Below, one piece after another: positions 1-9,899 of a stretch of 35,766 nucleotides of DNA. Source of the stretch: an uncultured Bacteroidota bacterium. Lineage in GTDB: Bacteria > Bacteroidota > Bacteroidia > Bacteroidales > UBA12481. The stretch is taken from the NCBI GenBank assembly GCA_903919925.1, contig CAIXKO010000037.1:1-35766 (forward strand), written 5' to 3'. The notes under the pieces were generated by a model, which was not told the origin of the DNA, searched no databases, and was given only the letters and a program-made list of their open reading frames with translations. Position 1 is the stretch's first letter. The number at the start of each line of letters is the position of its first letter. A program made the position numbers and the translations under genes.

Positions 1-1
1 G

Positions 2-991
2 CATATTGGCCACATCAAACGAATCGAGAATAACGCTATCCACCGGACGGAACAACGTATCAAAAAAGTCGATGTTCTGTCGTTTTAATACCTTGAAGAT
101 AAACGATGGGCTGCCGGTTGAGAACCAAAAGTTACTAAACCTGCCGCCTTCGTTAATAAACATGCCCATGGACACCGGATTATACACTGTTAGGGCATCT
201 TCGTGAAAGCGGAACCCGTTGTACCATTTTTGGATCTTATCGCGGTATTCAATCCGGTCAGCCTTGTTTTTATCAGCCAGGGCATTTATCCGATCGCCAA
301 AGTAGTGTTCCACCTCTTCCTGGGTGTAGCCATACATAGTGGCAAAAGTCTCACTCATGGATATATCGTGCAGGTTGTTCAGTTTCGAGAAAACCGACAC
401 TTTTGAGAATTTCGTTACACCTGTCATAAAAACAAACCGCAGGTGCTCATCAGAGGCTTTTATGTTGATATAGAAATTTTCCAAAACCTGACGAATCTCT
501 TCAATATGAGGGGCATAGATATTTTCGACCAGGGGTTTGTCATATTCGTCGATCAGGATGACTACTTTACCTGTTTTCGATAATTTATCAAGTAATTCGC
601 CAAAAAGCAATCCTGAGTGTTTTTGTTCTGAAAGTTTCAATCCATTTTCTTCAGCCGATCGATGGAGCAAAGCACAAAGTCCTTCGTTTAGTATTTCGGC
701 TGATTCGCATGGCGCTTTTGAAATATTCAGATTAATAACAGGATACAACTTCCAATCGTAGGGCATATCCTCTATTTTCAGCCCTTTAAACAGCTCTTTG
801 TTGCCTTTGAAAATATTTTTCAGGATGGATACTGAAAGCGATTTGCCAAACCGGCGGGGGCGGGAAAGAAAGAAAATACCCGAATCGTCGGTAACCAATC
901 GATGAAAGAAATCTGTTTTATCGGCATAAAACAAGTTTTTCTCCCTGATATTCTCGAAAGTATATGCACTTGTAGTAATTGCCTGATACAT
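2..991 (-). CDS. AAA-ATPase-like protein of the AAA-ATPase/PD-(D/E)XK family, C-terminus beyond the window
   Basis: Reading leftward from the ATG at 991, an open frame of 330 codons runs off the left edge. It starts MYQAITTSAYTFENIREKN. A Walker A variant RPRRFGKS lies at about residues 44-51 and a Walker B-like strand ILIDEYDKP at about 150. These two motifs in this form are typical of the 'predicted AAA-ATPase' family (AAA-ATPase_like), which usually carries a C-terminal PD-(D/E)XK nuclease domain of the DUF1703 type; that part would lie outside the window. The family is very common and multicopy in Bacteroidales; its biological role is not established. A decayed nuclease domain of the same family lies just upstream (1528-1893). 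The 991 start is the natural one because homologues begin close before the FxxIRxxxxxYxDKT segment visible here. Confidence 0.85.
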   Translation of the reverse strand, partial: MYQAITTSAYTFENIREKNLFYADKTDFFHRLVTDDSGIFFLSRPRRFGKSLSVSILKNIFKGNKELFKGLKIEDMPYDWKLYPVINLNISKAPCESAEILNEGLCALLHRSAEENGLKLSEQKHSGLLFGELLDKLSKTGKVVILIDEYDKPLVENIYAPHIEEIRQVLENFYINIKASDEHLRFVFMTGVTKFSKVSVFSKLNNLHDISMSETFATMYGYTQEEVEHYFGDRINALADKNKADRIEYRDKIQKWYNGFRFHEDALTVYNPVSMGMFINEGGRFSNFWFSTGSPSFIFKVLKRQNIDFFDTLFRPVDSVILDSFDVANM

Positions 992-1527
992 ACGAAACCG
1001 TTTTATCTGGCTAAAAACCAGAATACAAAGGTAAGGGAATGGGTGGGAAAAACAACAAATTTCAAATTCCCGCGCAACGGTTTTCCTGTTCGTGCAGCGA
1101 TCTGTAAGGAGATGAAAGGCCTCGATTACCGGGAGCTGGCTTCCGGAGTGAAGTCCGGCCAGTGAGCTCTGCCCGCTTGCCCTGGCTTTTGACCTCCCCC
1201 TGAACCTTAGCAAATCTACGCCCGCTGCCGAACCATCACCGTAATTTGCGGAAATTGAATTGGATAACATTTCCAACTTGCATGATCTTGTAGCCTTATT
1301 GCTGCCATGCCTGTAGCCTTATTGTAGCTATGCCTGATGATCGGTTCTCCCCATTATTTCTCTCATTTACAATTATTTTGAAACTCAATAGCCAGACATG
1401 GCCCAATTTCTTTTGTGATTATTACGAAATAGATCTATTCAAATGGCAAATATGAAAAAAGTAACATTATTACTCGCTATGCGGCTCTACGCACCACCCT
1501 TTGTGCAATTGTCAAATTGTGTACCCG
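992..1527. other. Non-coding stretch, no gene recognised
   Basis: About 540 bases without a convincing gene on either strand. It contains a 23-bp imperfect tandem repeat (1289-1334). A plus-strand frame ending at 1165 with the coding-like tail EMKGLDYRELASGVKSGQ might be a transposase scrap. A 39-codon plus-strand frame from 1452 starts like a signal peptide (MKKVTLLLA) and then loses any protein character. None of these is supported as a gene. Confidence 0.5.
1289..1334. repeat. Two-copy imperfect 23-bp tandem repeat
   Basis: Two adjacent 23-bp units (1289-1311 and 1312-1334) both begin tgtagccttattg and end atgcc, differing at three central bases. It sits in otherwise featureless DNA; probably a slippage product. 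Confidence 0.6.
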
Positions 1528-1893
1528 TCACTCCTCTCCTCCACTCACATTCATATACAACAATTTTTTAGCCGAAGCCACAATAATAATTTTGGTGGTG
1601 GTACAATTGCTGAATGATGAATATTGGACCAATTGAACCGTGGCATTTTCAATTGCCCTTTTTATTTCTGGTTCCGATTTCTTTTTTGATTTCAAAAATC
1701 CGGATTTTATGTATTTTAGTTCAATGATATAACCCTATTTTACATAGTCACTATACCGGGGTTCCGGCTCTAAGTAAATATCAGCAAATCCCTGATTTAA
1801 TTCTTTTTCGCTGGAAACCTTGAAAAGGTTAGTCATATTGAGCCAGGCAAGCTCCACCCTTGGGGACAAGAGGATTTGGCGGCTGTCCAATTG
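1528..1893 (-). pseudogene. Remnant of a PD-(D/E)XK nuclease domain (C-terminal part of an AAA-ATPase-like gene)
   Basis: Translating leftward from 1893 gives RVELAWLNMTNLFKV, then QGFADIYLEPEPRYSDYVK, an in-frame TAG at 1735-1737, then GYIIELKYIKSG, a helix containing VQLVQYS, and the end strand KIIIVASAKKLLYM before a TGA at 1528-1530. This is the order of the PDDEXK_9 (DUF1703) domain: the Asp of ADIYLEP, the ExK of IIELKYIK, the Gln helix and the last beta strand. The ATPase half is missing and a stop (TAA at 1894-1896) closes the frame upstream. It is therefore a truncated copy with a nonsense mutation in the catalytic core, and it lies upstream of, not inside, the related gene at the left edge. 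Confidence 0.75.
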
Positions 1894-1937
1894 TTAAGCA
1901 CAACAAATGGAGTAAAATGGAATGAGATTATTTGCTG

Positions 1938-2621
1938 CTATTCTCCAAACCGGTAGCCAATCCCTGATTCAGTGTTTAACAGGCGGGGTTTAGAAGGATT
2001 ATCTTCGATTTTCTTACGCAGTTGGGCAATAAAAACGCGAAGGTATTGAGTTTGCTCCAGGTAACCGTAACCCCAGATTTCTTTCAAAATATATTGATGA
2101 GTTAAAACCCGTCCTTCGTTTCTTGCCAATAATGATAAAAGGGAGAATTCAGTAGAAGTTAGTTTGATCAATTCGTCGCCTTTGTGGACGGTATGACTGG
2201 CTAAATCGATCGTCAGCGTGCCAAATGTTAAAACAGGGTTGTCGCCATTGTTTTGACTCAACCGGATAGCAGCCCTGATTCTTGCCAGTAATTCTCCTGT
2301 GCGAAAGGGCTTGGTCAGGTAATCATTTGCCCCGTAGTCGAGAGCTTTAATAATATCATCTTCTGAACTCCGGACGGAAAGGATGATAATGGGTTTATGA
2401 TACCATTCCCGAAGTCGTTTGAGAATATCCAGTCCATCGATATCAGGCAAGCCAAGATCGAGAATGATTAAAACGGGTTGCATGGTTGCTGCCAATACCA
2501 ATCCTTCCTTGCCTGTGGATGCCTCGGTAATTTGATAGCCGGTAGCGGACAGGGTTATTTCCAGTAAACGGCGAATCTGAACTTCGTCATCAATGATCAA
2601 TATTCTTCCCAAACCTATCAT
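1938..2621 (-). CDS. kdpE: KdpE, OmpR-family response regulator of potassium uptake
   Basis: A 227-residue response regulator. The receiver domain covers about residues 5-118, with the acidic pair in LIIDDE, the phospho-acceptor Asp55 in ILDLGLPD and the conserved Lys in TKPF. The winged-helix DNA-binding domain (Trans_reg_C) covers about 130-225 (LTSTEFSLLSLLARNEGRVL, then IWGYGY and IGYRF). It is the last gene of the kdp operon, 12 bases after the kdpD stop, which identifies it as the partner of that kinase. In the known system phosphorylated KdpE activates transcription of the kdp pump genes; a matching operator is proposed upstream of kdpF at 9841-9857. Confidence 0.95.
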   Translation of the reverse strand: MIGLGRILIIDDEVQIRRLLEITLSATGYQITEASTGKEGLVLAATMQPVLIILDLGLPDIDGLDILKRLREWYHKPIIILSVRSSEDDIIKALDYGANDYLTKPFRTGELLARIRAAIRLSQNNGDNPVLTFGTLTIDLASHTVHKGDELIKLTSTEFSLLSLLARNEGRVLTHQYILKEIWGYGYLEQTQYLRVFIAQLRKKIEDNPSKPRLLNTESGIGYRFGE

Positions 2622-2633
2622 TGCTTCATTCCT

Positions 2634-5309
2634 TTAATTGATCGTTTTAGGATCAGAGGTTTCTACCGGAATCCTGATGGAAAAGAGAGCCCCTCCGTTT
2701 TGCCGGTTTTCAGCCTTTACGGTGCCCTTGTGCGCTTCCACAAAGCCTTTCACAATGGACAATCCAAGGCCAACACCGCCTGCAACGGATTCTTTTCCGC
2801 GGTAGAATTTATTGAAAACCGATGTTAATTCATCTTCGGGAAATCCATTCCCCCGATCCATAACCTGTATGGTTAGCTGACCATTATCGCAAAAAAACTT
2901 TAACCTGATACTCTCTCCGTTGGGAGTATTTTGGGCGGCATTTAGCAACAAATTGTGAAGCACTTGCCCGATCAGTCCGAAATCAATGTGCACCAGGGGC
3001 ATATCTGGCGGAATCACTACTGAAAACCGGAACGGAGCCAGTTCTTTCACCAAACTATCAGATACTTCATTGGCCAGATCGAGAACATCGCACCAATCGG
3101 GTCGCAGGGTAATCCTTCCGGATTCCAGCCGCGACATATTCAACAAGTTCTCAATCAGTCTGTTTAGCCTGATCGAAGCCATATTAATCTCGGAATACAA
3201 TTTCAGTTTTATTTCATCCGGATAACTTTGGGCCAAAAGAGTATCGGAAGCACCCATGATTGTGGCAACAGGTATACGGAACTCGTGTGATATGGAATTG
3301 AAAAGGGTTTTATAAAGTTTGTCCGATTCATTCAGTAAATAGGTCCTTTTCGCTTCAATTCGCAAGAACTCCCTTTCATATTTACCCGATATCTGCGAAA
3401 GAAAAGCCTCCCAAAATTGGTCCTCTCCCTGGGTGAGCACCTTTTCATGTTTAACCGCAATCACCCCAATATTGTCATTTAGTCCGGTGAGGGGGTAAAA
3501 ACTATAATCGGTCGATGGCAATGTATCGGTATACTTTCCGGCTTTTGCTGAATGACGGAAAACCCAGGAGGCTATACTGAAATCGTTGTCTGACAGGTTT
3601 GCTTTGGTGTCACGCTTCATTTTATCGTCAGGCTGGGTCAGTTCGCTTTTCAGTATGATCTGACCATCCAGTTTGAAGTATTTTTGAGTGTATCGACCGG
3701 CAACTTTGGTTACTTCATCGATACCCGATGTCATGCTGAGTTCCCTGGTAATATCGTATAATGCCTGTGTCCGTTCTTCGCGAATTCTGATCTTTTTTTC
3801 CTGCCTTCGGATCCTGGAAGTTAAGATGCCATTGAGCATGGCAATGGTAAAAAACATGATCAGCATTAAAACATCCACGGGTTCACTAATATGAAAAGTG
3901 AATGACGGTGGAATAAAGAGATAGTCCCAAATCAGGGCACTAAGTGTTGCTGCCAGTAGAATAGGTCCGGTTCCATAGAAAACGGCCAGAATAGATACCA
4001 GAAACAATAGAATCAGGGAAACTACCTGGTAGCCAGTAAATTCCTTGAGCAAGAAACAGATGCCTGATGTGAGTAAAACGTAAACAGCCGGGAGTAAGTA
4101 TTGCCTGATATTGGAACTAAATGGCGGCAAAGAAACAAATTCCTTGATTTGGTCCCTGGCTTGTCGGTCTGACCCCAGAACGTACACATCGATATTACCA
4201 CTGTAGCGGATCAATCTGTTCACAAAGTTCCCCATCCGAAACATGGATAACAGGTTGCGGACACGGGGCTTTCCTATAATAATATGGGTAACATTCTCTT
4301 TTTGAGCAAAATCGACAATGGCTTTGGCAATATCATAATTAGTGATGATCCGGAATTTAATCCCCAATTGCTTAGCCAGCTTAATATTTTTATCGAGTTG
4401 CTTATTCTCAGTATCGGAAAGTTTATGGGAGGTCTCCACATAAATGGCCTGGATACCGGCTCCCATCGAATAGGAAAGATTTTTGGCCCACCGGAGCACG
4501 CGCATAGATTGCTGCCGGTAATCAATTGCAACAAGTAAGTGAAGTCCGGATTTCCATGGACCACGTATCCGATTGCTTTGCAGGTATTCATGCAATTGCT
4601 TATCCACGCGGTCAGCAACGATTCTCAATGCCATTTCACGCAGGGCATTGATATTGCCCTTTCTGAAAAAGTTTTCGATTGCTTCAGCTGATCGTTCCGG
4701 GGTGTACACTTTGCCTTCCGATAATCTTTGAAGTAATTCCTCGGATGTCAGGTCGACCAGCTCCACCTCTTCAGCCTTCTCAAAAACCTCATCCGGCACG
4801 GTTTCCCTGACCATAATGCCAGTAATCTGGGCTACGGTATCGGAACGGCTTTCCAAATGCTGCACATTCAGGGTGGTATAAACATCGATTCCGAGTTCGA
4901 GTATCTCCTGTACATCCTGATAGCGCTTGGCATGCCTGCTTCCCGGAACATTGGTATGAGCCAGTTCATCCACCAGAACAATCCGGGGTTTTCGGATGAG
5001 TATGGCATCAAGGTCCATCTCTTCCATCCGGGTGGATTTGTACTGGTACACCTTACGGGGAACCACCTCAAATCCTTCAGCTAAGGAAGAAGTTTCTTTC
5101 CGGTTGTGGGTTTCGACATAGCCAATGAGAATATCGCAACCTTTAACTTTCTCATTATGTGCTGTCTGGAGCATGGAGTAGGTTTTGCCTACCCCGGCGC
5201 ACATACCAAAAAAGATCTTCAGTTTCCCCCGTTTACTCTTCTCTTCTTCGTTAGCCAGGGAAGCTAAAATTTCATCCGGATCAGGCCTGTTATCGTTGAA
5301 ACCATTCAT
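2634..5309 (-). CDS. kdpD: KdpD, potassium-sensing histidine kinase
   Basis: 891 residues with the full KdpD layout. The N-terminal KdpD domain has Walker A GMCAGVGKT at residues 35-43 and VLVDELAHTN at about 112-121. A UspA-like domain covers about 255-380, including THIIIGKPRVR. Four membrane segments lie at about 402-495, a GAF-like region at about 515-645, and the kinase core has the phospho-accepting His675 in SISHEFRIP. ATP-binding boxes follow: LLLNAAQNTPNG, MDRGNGFPEDEL and GVGLGLSIVKGF. Its start codon overlaps the kdpC stop (ATGA), so the two are translationally coupled. The family senses potassium limitation and osmotic state, and phosphorylates or dephosphorylates KdpE. All kinase motifs look intact. 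Confidence 0.97.
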   Translation of the reverse strand: MNGFNDNRPDPDEILASLANEEEKSKRGKLKIFFGMCAGVGKTYSMLQTAHNEKVKGCDILIGYVETHNRKETSSLAEGFEVVPRKVYQYKSTRMEEMDLDAILIRKPRIVLVDELAHTNVPGSRHAKRYQDVQEILELGIDVYTTLNVQHLESRSDTVAQITGIMVRETVPDEVFEKAEEVELVDLTSEELLQRLSEGKVYTPERSAEAIENFFRKGNINALREMALRIVADRVDKQLHEYLQSNRIRGPWKSGLHLLVAIDYRQQSMRVLRWAKNLSYSMGAGIQAIYVETSHKLSDTENKQLDKNIKLAKQLGIKFRIITNYDIAKAIVDFAQKENVTHIIIGKPRVRNLLSMFRMGNFVNRLIRYSGNIDVYVLGSDRQARDQIKEFVSLPPFSSNIRQYLLPAVYVLLTSGICFLLKEFTGYQVVSLILLFLVSILAVFYGTGPILLAATLSALIWDYLFIPPSFTFHISEPVDVLMLIMFFTIAMLNGILTSRIRRQEKKIRIREERTQALYDITRELSMTSGIDEVTKVAGRYTQKYFKLDGQIILKSELTQPDDKMKRDTKANLSDNDFSIASWVFRHSAKAGKYTDTLPSTDYSFYPLTGLNDNIGVIAVKHEKVLTQGEDQFWEAFLSQISGKYEREFLRIEAKRTYLLNESDKLYKTLFNSISHEFRIPVATIMGASDTLLAQSYPDEIKLKLYSEINMASIRLNRLIENLLNMSRLESGRITLRPDWCDVLDLANEVSDSLVKELAPFRFSVVIPPDMPLVHIDFGLIGQVLHNLLLNAAQNTPNGESIRLKFFCDNGQLTIQVMDRGNGFPEDELTSVFNKFYRGKESVAGGVGLGLSIVKGFVEAHKGTVKAENRQNGGALFSIRIPVETSDPKTIN

Positions 5310-5878
5310 TTTATCCGATCAGCGTATAAATTTAACAATAATACATTGACTCTTTTATTTCCCAGGCAAAGGAACTGGGGTGTTTCAGTAAGGTCATCAA
5401 TACCTTGCAACAGTTGTTGTTTTTGAATAGTGTTGAAATTTCGGACCTCAGCAATTCGTTCCACCTGCAATAGCGCGGCTTTTGGAGAGATATGCGGATC
5501 GAGGCCACTGGCGGAAGTGAACACCATTTCAGAAGGAATATCAGTAAGACTATTTAAATGATTGAATTCAATAAATTGCCTTTTGCGTCCGGCAACAAGT
5601 TCCTGCAATTTCCTACTTGTCAAACCTAAGTTAGAACCTCCGGAAGGTAATGGGTTATATCCTATAGCCGATGGACGTGGGGTGAAATATCTGGCATTAT
5701 CAAACGGTTGACCAATAAGTTCACTTCCCAAAACTTTATCGTTTTGAACAATCAGGCTACCATTGGCTTTTGAGGGAAATATCAGCTGTGAAATCCCTGT
5801 TATTAAAAGAGGATAAATGATTCCTGTGAGAATGGTTAAAAAAAGGAATATTTTCAATGAAATTTTAATTGTTTTCAT
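5306..5878 (-). CDS. kdpC: KdpC, potassium-transporting ATPase subunit C
   Basis: 190 residues, the normal length for KdpC. One N-terminal membrane helix (about 8-30, ending PLLITGISQLIFP) is followed by a soluble extracytoplasmic domain with family motifs: GSELIGQPFDNARYFTPRPS, GGSNLG, and SASGLDPHISPKAALLQVERI. KdpC is the small subunit that stabilises the KdpFABC complex. It lies 26 bases after kdpB and overlaps kdpD by four bases. In some Bacteroidota a porin-like gene sits between kdpC and kdpD; none is present here. Confidence 0.97.
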   Translation of the reverse strand: MKTIKISLKIFLFLTILTGIIYPLLITGISQLIFPSKANGSLIVQNDKVLGSELIGQPFDNARYFTPRPSAIGYNPLPSGGSNLGLTSRKLQELVAGRKRQFIEFNHLNSLTDIPSEMVFTSASGLDPHISPKAALLQVERIAEVRNFNTIQKQQLLQGIDDLTETPQFLCLGNKRVNVLLLNLYADRIK

Positions 5879-5904
5879 TTATAATTATAATATTATCTAT
5901 TCCG

Positions 5905-7983
5905 TTATAAATTAATTAACAGGTCAAGCAGTTTTATCCCGATAAAGGGTGCAATCAACCCGCCAACTCCAAACAGGAGCAAATTCCGAATTAATGAAGC
6001 ATTGGCGGAAACTGGCTTGTATCGTACACCTTTCAATGCAAGAGGAACTAAAAGAATGATAATAATTGCATTGAAAATAATGGCACTCAGAATTGCACTC
6101 TGAGGGGATCCGAGGTTCATAATATTAAGGGCGGCAAGGGGGCCGATACCCGTTTTACCTGAATAAAGCGACAAGGCTAATGCAGGGATAATTGCAAAGT
6201 ATTTAGCCACATCGTTTGCAATGCTAAAGGTAGTAAGGGCCCCTCGGGTCATGAGTAATTGTTTGCCCACTTCAACCACTTCAATCAATTTGGTTGGATT
6301 ACTGTCGAGATCGACCATGTTACCCGCCTCACGTGCCGCCTGGGTTCCTGAATTCATGGCAATTCCTACATCTGCCTGGGCCAGGGCCGGAGCATCATTA
6401 GTACCGTCACCAATCATCCCGACCAGGTGACCGTTTGCCTGCTCATTTCTGATCCGACGAAGTTTGTCTTCAGGTTTTGCTTCGGCCATAAAATCATCCA
6501 CACCCGCTTCGGCGGCTATAGCAGCCGCGGTTAATGCATTATCGCCCGTAATCATGATGGTTCTGATTCCCATTTTCCGAAGCTCTGAAAATCGTTGTTT
6601 GATACCGCCCTTGACAATATCCTTGAGGTGGATAACCCCCAAAACCTTATTGTCTTCAGCCACAACAAGTGGTGTTGCCCCCTGACTGGCCAGCCCGGTT
6701 ACAATATCCTTGATTTTTTGAGGATAAAATCCGTTATTATTCAAAATAAAAGTTTGGATTGCTTCCGATGATCCCTTTCTGATCTGATGAAGTTTCCCAT
6801 CACTGGATTGAAAATCAACTCCGCTCATTCGGGTTTGGGCGGTAAAAGGTATAAATGAAGCCTGAAGATTTTGAATATCCCTGCCCCGGATACCAAACTG
6901 TTCCTTTGCGAGTACCACAATTGATCTGCCTTCAGGGGTTTCGTCGGATAAGGAGGAGAACTGTGCGGCATCGGCTAATTCTTCAGGCTCCACTTCGTCG
7001 CCGGGAATAAAGCTGGTAGCCATGCGGTTACCCAGGGTGATGGTTCCGGTTTTATCGAGGAGAAGTACATCAACATCCCCGGCAGCTTCAATTGCGCGTC
7101 CACTGGTGGCAATCACATTGTGCTGAAGGAGCCTGTCCATTCCACTGATTCCTATTGCACTTAATAAACCGCCGATAGTTGTTGGAACCAGGCATACCAT
7201 CAGGCAAATCAGGACGGGTAAGGTAAGATTTTGTGAAATCGGCTTGTTTGAAGCTGCCAGGCTATAACCGAAGAACGATGGCAGAGTAACAACTGCCAGA
7301 AGAAAAATGATAGACAGGCCTGACAAAAGTATGGAGAGAGCTATCTCATTGGGGGTTTTCTGCCGTTTGGCACCTTCTACTAAGGCTATCATCCTGTCGA
7401 TAAATGTATTACCGGGTTCGGTAGTAATGCGGATCATGATCCGGTCGCTAATTACTTTAGTACCGCCCGTAACTGCCGAACGGTCGCCGCCGCTCTCCCT
7501 GATAACCGGAGCCGATTCCCCTGTTATGGCCGATTCATCTACGCTGGCAATTCCTTCAATTACTTCACCATCCGATGGTATTACGTCACCTGCTTCGCAA
7601 AGGACAATATCGCCCTTTTTAAGTTCACCGGCGAATACTTCCACTTCCTGTTGGCCACAAATTTTCCTGGTTTTTGTTTGTATGCGGTTTTTGCGGAGGC
7701 TATCAGCCTGCGCCTTACCTCTTCCTTCGGCAATCGCTTCGGAGAAATTGGCAAAAAGTACGGTAATCCAGAGCCATATACCTATCTGAAGGTTAAATGA
7801 TGAAAAGTGACCATTAATAATATCGGTAATCACGGTGATTGTGGTTAGTACAGAACCGATTCCTACAATAAAAATTACCGGGTTTTTAATTAATACGGCA
7901 GGGTTTAATTTGATGAAACTGTTGATTGCGGCTTCAAATAAAATCTTTTTGTTAAATATGCTTATTTGCTGTTTTGAGCTCAT
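5905..7983 (-). CDS. kdpB: KdpB, P-type ATPase catalytic subunit of the potassium pump
   Basis: 692 residues, full length. ATP hydrolysis by this subunit drives potassium import through KdpA. Visible P-type ATPase motifs: the actuator loop TGES (154-157, where Ser157 matches the inhibitory phosphorylation Ser162 of E. coli), the phosphorylation motif DKTGTIT with Asp310, the nucleotide-binding KGSSEAI, and the hinge [19 protein letters not shown]. Seven hydrophobic segments are distributed as in KdpB (two before the actuator domain, two at about 215-280, three near the C-terminus). It lies 11 bases downstream of kdpA and 26 bases before kdpC. Confidence 0.98.
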   Translation of the reverse strand: MSSKQQISIFNKKILFEAAINSFIKLNPAVLIKNPVIFIVGIGSVLTTITVITDIINGHFSSFNLQIGIWLWITVLFANFSEAIAEGRGKAQADSLRKNRIQTKTRKICGQQEVEVFAGELKKGDIVLCEAGDVIPSDGEVIEGIASVDESAITGESAPVIRESGGDRSAVTGGTKVISDRIMIRITTEPGNTFIDRMIALVEGAKRQKTPNEIALSILLSGLSIIFLLAVVTLPSFFGYSLAASNKPISQNLTLPVLICLMVCLVPTTIGGLLSAIGISGMDRLLQHNVIATSGRAIEAAGDVDVLLLDKTGTITLGNRMATSFIPGDEVEPEELADAAQFSSLSDETPEGRSIVVLAKEQFGIRGRDIQNLQASFIPFTAQTRMSGVDFQSSDGKLHQIRKGSSEAIQTFILNNNGFYPQKIKDIVTGLASQGATPLVVAEDNKVLGVIHLKDIVKGGIKQRFSELRKMGIRTIMITGDNALTAAAIAAEAGVDDFMAEAKPEDKLRRIRNEQANGHLVGMIGDGTNDAPALAQADVGIAMNSGTQAAREAGNMVDLDSNPTKLIEVVEVGKQLLMTRGALTTFSIANDVAKYFAIIPALALSLYSGKTGIGPLAALNIMNLGSPQSAILSAIIFNAIIIILLVPLALKGVRYKPVSANASLIRNLLLFGVGGLIAPFIGIKLLDLLINL

Positions 7984-7994
7984 ATTATTAAAAT

Positions 7995-9686
7995 CTAAAA
8001 GGTAATTCCGTTATTCATTAAAAGATTCTCGATGATCGGCCCCAGCGATAATGCCGGGAAAAAAGTCAATCCGCCAACAATCAGGATAACTGCAATCAGC
8101 AGTCCGATAAACAACCAGTTATCGGTTCGGAAAGTGCCTGCTGACAACGGGGTGATTTTCTTACCTGCCATGTTTCCTGCTATAGCGAGTACGGGAATGA
8201 TTATGCCAAACCGTCCAATCAGCATGCCCACACCAAGGGTCAGGTTGTAGAAAATGGAATTAGCATTCAAACCCGCGAAGGCACTACCGTTGTTGCCGGC
8301 TGCTGAAGTAAAGGCATATAGCATTTCGGAAAACCCGTGTGGTCCGGGATTTCCCAATCCTGCTAATCCGGCTTTGCTCACCGATGCCCACGCGGTAAAA
8401 ACCAGGATTACGAAACTGGGAGCGAGAACCGCGAGAATAGCCATTTTAACTTCGAACGCTTCAATTTTTTTACCCAGATATTCAGGCGTTCGTCCCACCA
8501 TCAGCCCCGCAATGAATACGGTGAGGATAATAAAGATGACCATTCCGTATATACCTGCACCAACTCCTCCGAAAATCACTTCACCCAGCATAATGTTTAT
8601 CAAGGTAACCATTCCGGTGAGGGGCGATAAGCTGGAGTGCATCGCGTTAACAGAACCACTTGAAACTGCTGTAGTAATTGTCGACCAAAGAACGCTGTTT
8701 GTTATTCCGAACCGGGTTTCCTTGCCTTCCATCAGGGGGGTATTTCCATAGATCGGATTTGGTGAATACTCGGCATAAAGAGAGATTGCCAATCCTGCCA
8801 TCAATAAAATCATCATTACAGAGAAAATAACCCAACCTTGTTTCACCGAGCCTGTCATTTTACCATAAGTAAAAGTTAATGATGCCGGGATAATCAGAAT
8901 AGCCAGCATTTCCAAAAAGTTGCTGAATGGGGATGGGTTCTCGAAAGGATGGGCACTGTTGGCATTGAAAAATCCACCACCGTTGCTACCCAATTGTTTG
9001 ATTGCAATTTGAGAAGCAACCGGCCCCATCGGAATATCCTGTTGCGCACCTTGCAGTGTTTGAATCGATTCGTGAACTTTAAAATTTTGTACAACCCCCT
9101 GTCCCACCAAAAGAATAGCCAGGATTATTGATAGCGGGAGCAAAACGTACAAGGTTGAGCGGGTGAGATCGGTCCAGAAATTCCCCAGCTTGTCTGTTGT
9201 TCTCCTCGAAATTCCCCGGATGAGTGCCATCAACACCGCTATGCCGGTTGCTGCGCTGACAAAATTCTGAACGGTTAATCCAATCATCTGGACAAAAAAG
9301 CTGAGGGTGGTTTCTCCGGCATACCCCTGCCAGTTTGTATTGGTCATAAAGCTCACTGCGGTATTAAACGCTGAATGCCAGGTAACATTGGGCAGATGTG
9401 ACGGATTCAATGGAAGATTTGCCTGAAATAATTGGATCAGAAAAACAAAAATAAACCCGGTGAGGTTAAAGGAAAGTAAGCTGAATGCATATGATTTCCA
9501 GTTTGATTCTTCATCAGGGTTTATTCCGGTGAACCGGTATGTCAGCCGCTCAATCCAGCTTAAAACAGGTAACATAATATGCTTTTCCCCGGTAAATACC
9601 TTGCTTATATATTTCCCCAAAATGGGTGTGAAAACCATTATTAAGGTGAAGAATAAAACCAGCTGAATAATATCGTGAGTTGCCAT
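7995..9686 (-). CDS. kdpA: KdpA, potassium-binding channel-like subunit
   Basis: 563 residues with about ten membrane helices. KdpA evolved from a fourfold-repeated potassium channel, and all four selectivity-filter loops are visible: [40 protein letters not shown] and [13 protein letters not shown]. The protein forms the high-affinity potassium entry path. It starts at 9686, two bases after the kdpF stop, and the family N-terminus (short hydrophilic leader, then [19 protein letters not shown]) supports this start. Confidence 0.98.
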   Translation of the reverse strand: MATHDIIQLVLFFTLIMVFTPILGKYISKVFTGEKHIMLPVLSWIERLTYRFTGINPDEESNWKSYAFSLLSFNLTGFIFVFLIQLFQANLPLNPSHLPNVTWHSAFNTAVSFMTNTNWQGYAGETTLSFFVQMIGLTVQNFVSAATGIAVLMALIRGISRRTTDKLGNFWTDLTRSTLYVLLPLSIILAILLVGQGVVQNFKVHESIQTLQGAQQDIPMGPVASQIAIKQLGSNGGGFFNANSAHPFENPSPFSNFLEMLAILIIPASLTFTYGKMTGSVKQGWVIFSVMMILLMAGLAISLYAEYSPNPIYGNTPLMEGKETRFGITNSVLWSTITTAVSSGSVNAMHSSLSPLTGMVTLINIMLGEVIFGGVGAGIYGMVIFIILTVFIAGLMVGRTPEYLGKKIEAFEVKMAILAVLAPSFVILVFTAWASVSKAGLAGLGNPGPHGFSEMLYAFTSAAGNNGSAFAGLNANSIFYNLTLGVGMLIGRFGIIIPVLAIAGNMAGKKITPLSAGTFRTDNWLFIGLLIAVILIVGGLTFFPALSLGPIIENLLMNNGITF

Positions 9687-9688
9687 AA

Positions 9689-9769
9689 TTAAAATTTTTC
9701 GGGTTTAAAAAGAGAATAGAGGAGGTATCCCAGTAAGAAAATGGCTATTACAATTCCGATGACATTCAT
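9689..9769 (-). CDS. kdpF: KdpF, small membrane subunit of the potassium pump
   Basis: A 26-codon reading frame, MNVIGIVIAIFLLGYLLYSLFKPEKF, whose TAA ends two bases before the kdpA ATG. It is a single membrane helix followed by a short basic tail ending in KPEKF, the pattern typical of KdpF (about 25-30 residues, a lipid-like stabiliser of KdpABC). Position at the head of the operon and the tail sequence make the call strong despite the length. A second in-frame start is not available upstream. Confidence 0.93.
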   Translation of the reverse strand: MNVIGIVIAIFLLGYLLYSLFKPEKF

Positions 9770-9840
9770 TTCGATATAATTTTTACGATACAAAATTGCA
9801 TCGGATTTTATAAGGAAATTGTCAGGAACGTTGCTGGGAG

Positions 9841-9857
9841 TGTAAAGAAAAAATAAA
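9841..9857 (-). promoter_or_regulatory. Probable KdpE-binding site upstream of kdpF
   Basis: On the minus strand the sequence reads TTTATT-TTTTC-TTTACA, two T-rich half-sites 11 bp apart, followed by CTCCC. As I remember it, the E. coli KdpE operator is TTTATA-CTTTT-TTTACA followed by CCCCGC, with the same half-site spacing. The site ends about 70 bases upstream of the kdpF start, a suitable place for an activator. No clear Bacteroidota -33/-7 pair was found between it and kdpF. The match is by eye and from memory. Confidence 0.55.
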
Positions 9858-9899
9858 GATGGCTGAAATTGCAGCAGTTAATGATAACCCTGAAAATGA

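Noticed and set aside
1020-1165. Plus-strand frame ending EMKGLDYRELASGVKSGQ, perhaps a transposase scrap
   Set aside because: Only about 30 codons look protein-like, there are no terminal inverted repeats or other transposase motifs, and the earlier part of the frame is antisense to the ATPase gene.
1452-1571. 39-codon plus-strand frame beginning MKKVTLLLA
   Set aside because: Resembles a signal peptide for nine codons only, then overlaps the end of the nuclease relic with no further protein character or lipobox.
7307-7789. 160-codon plus-strand open frame inside kdpB
   Set aside because: Shadow of a strongly conserved P-type ATPase gene; no independent evidence of coding.
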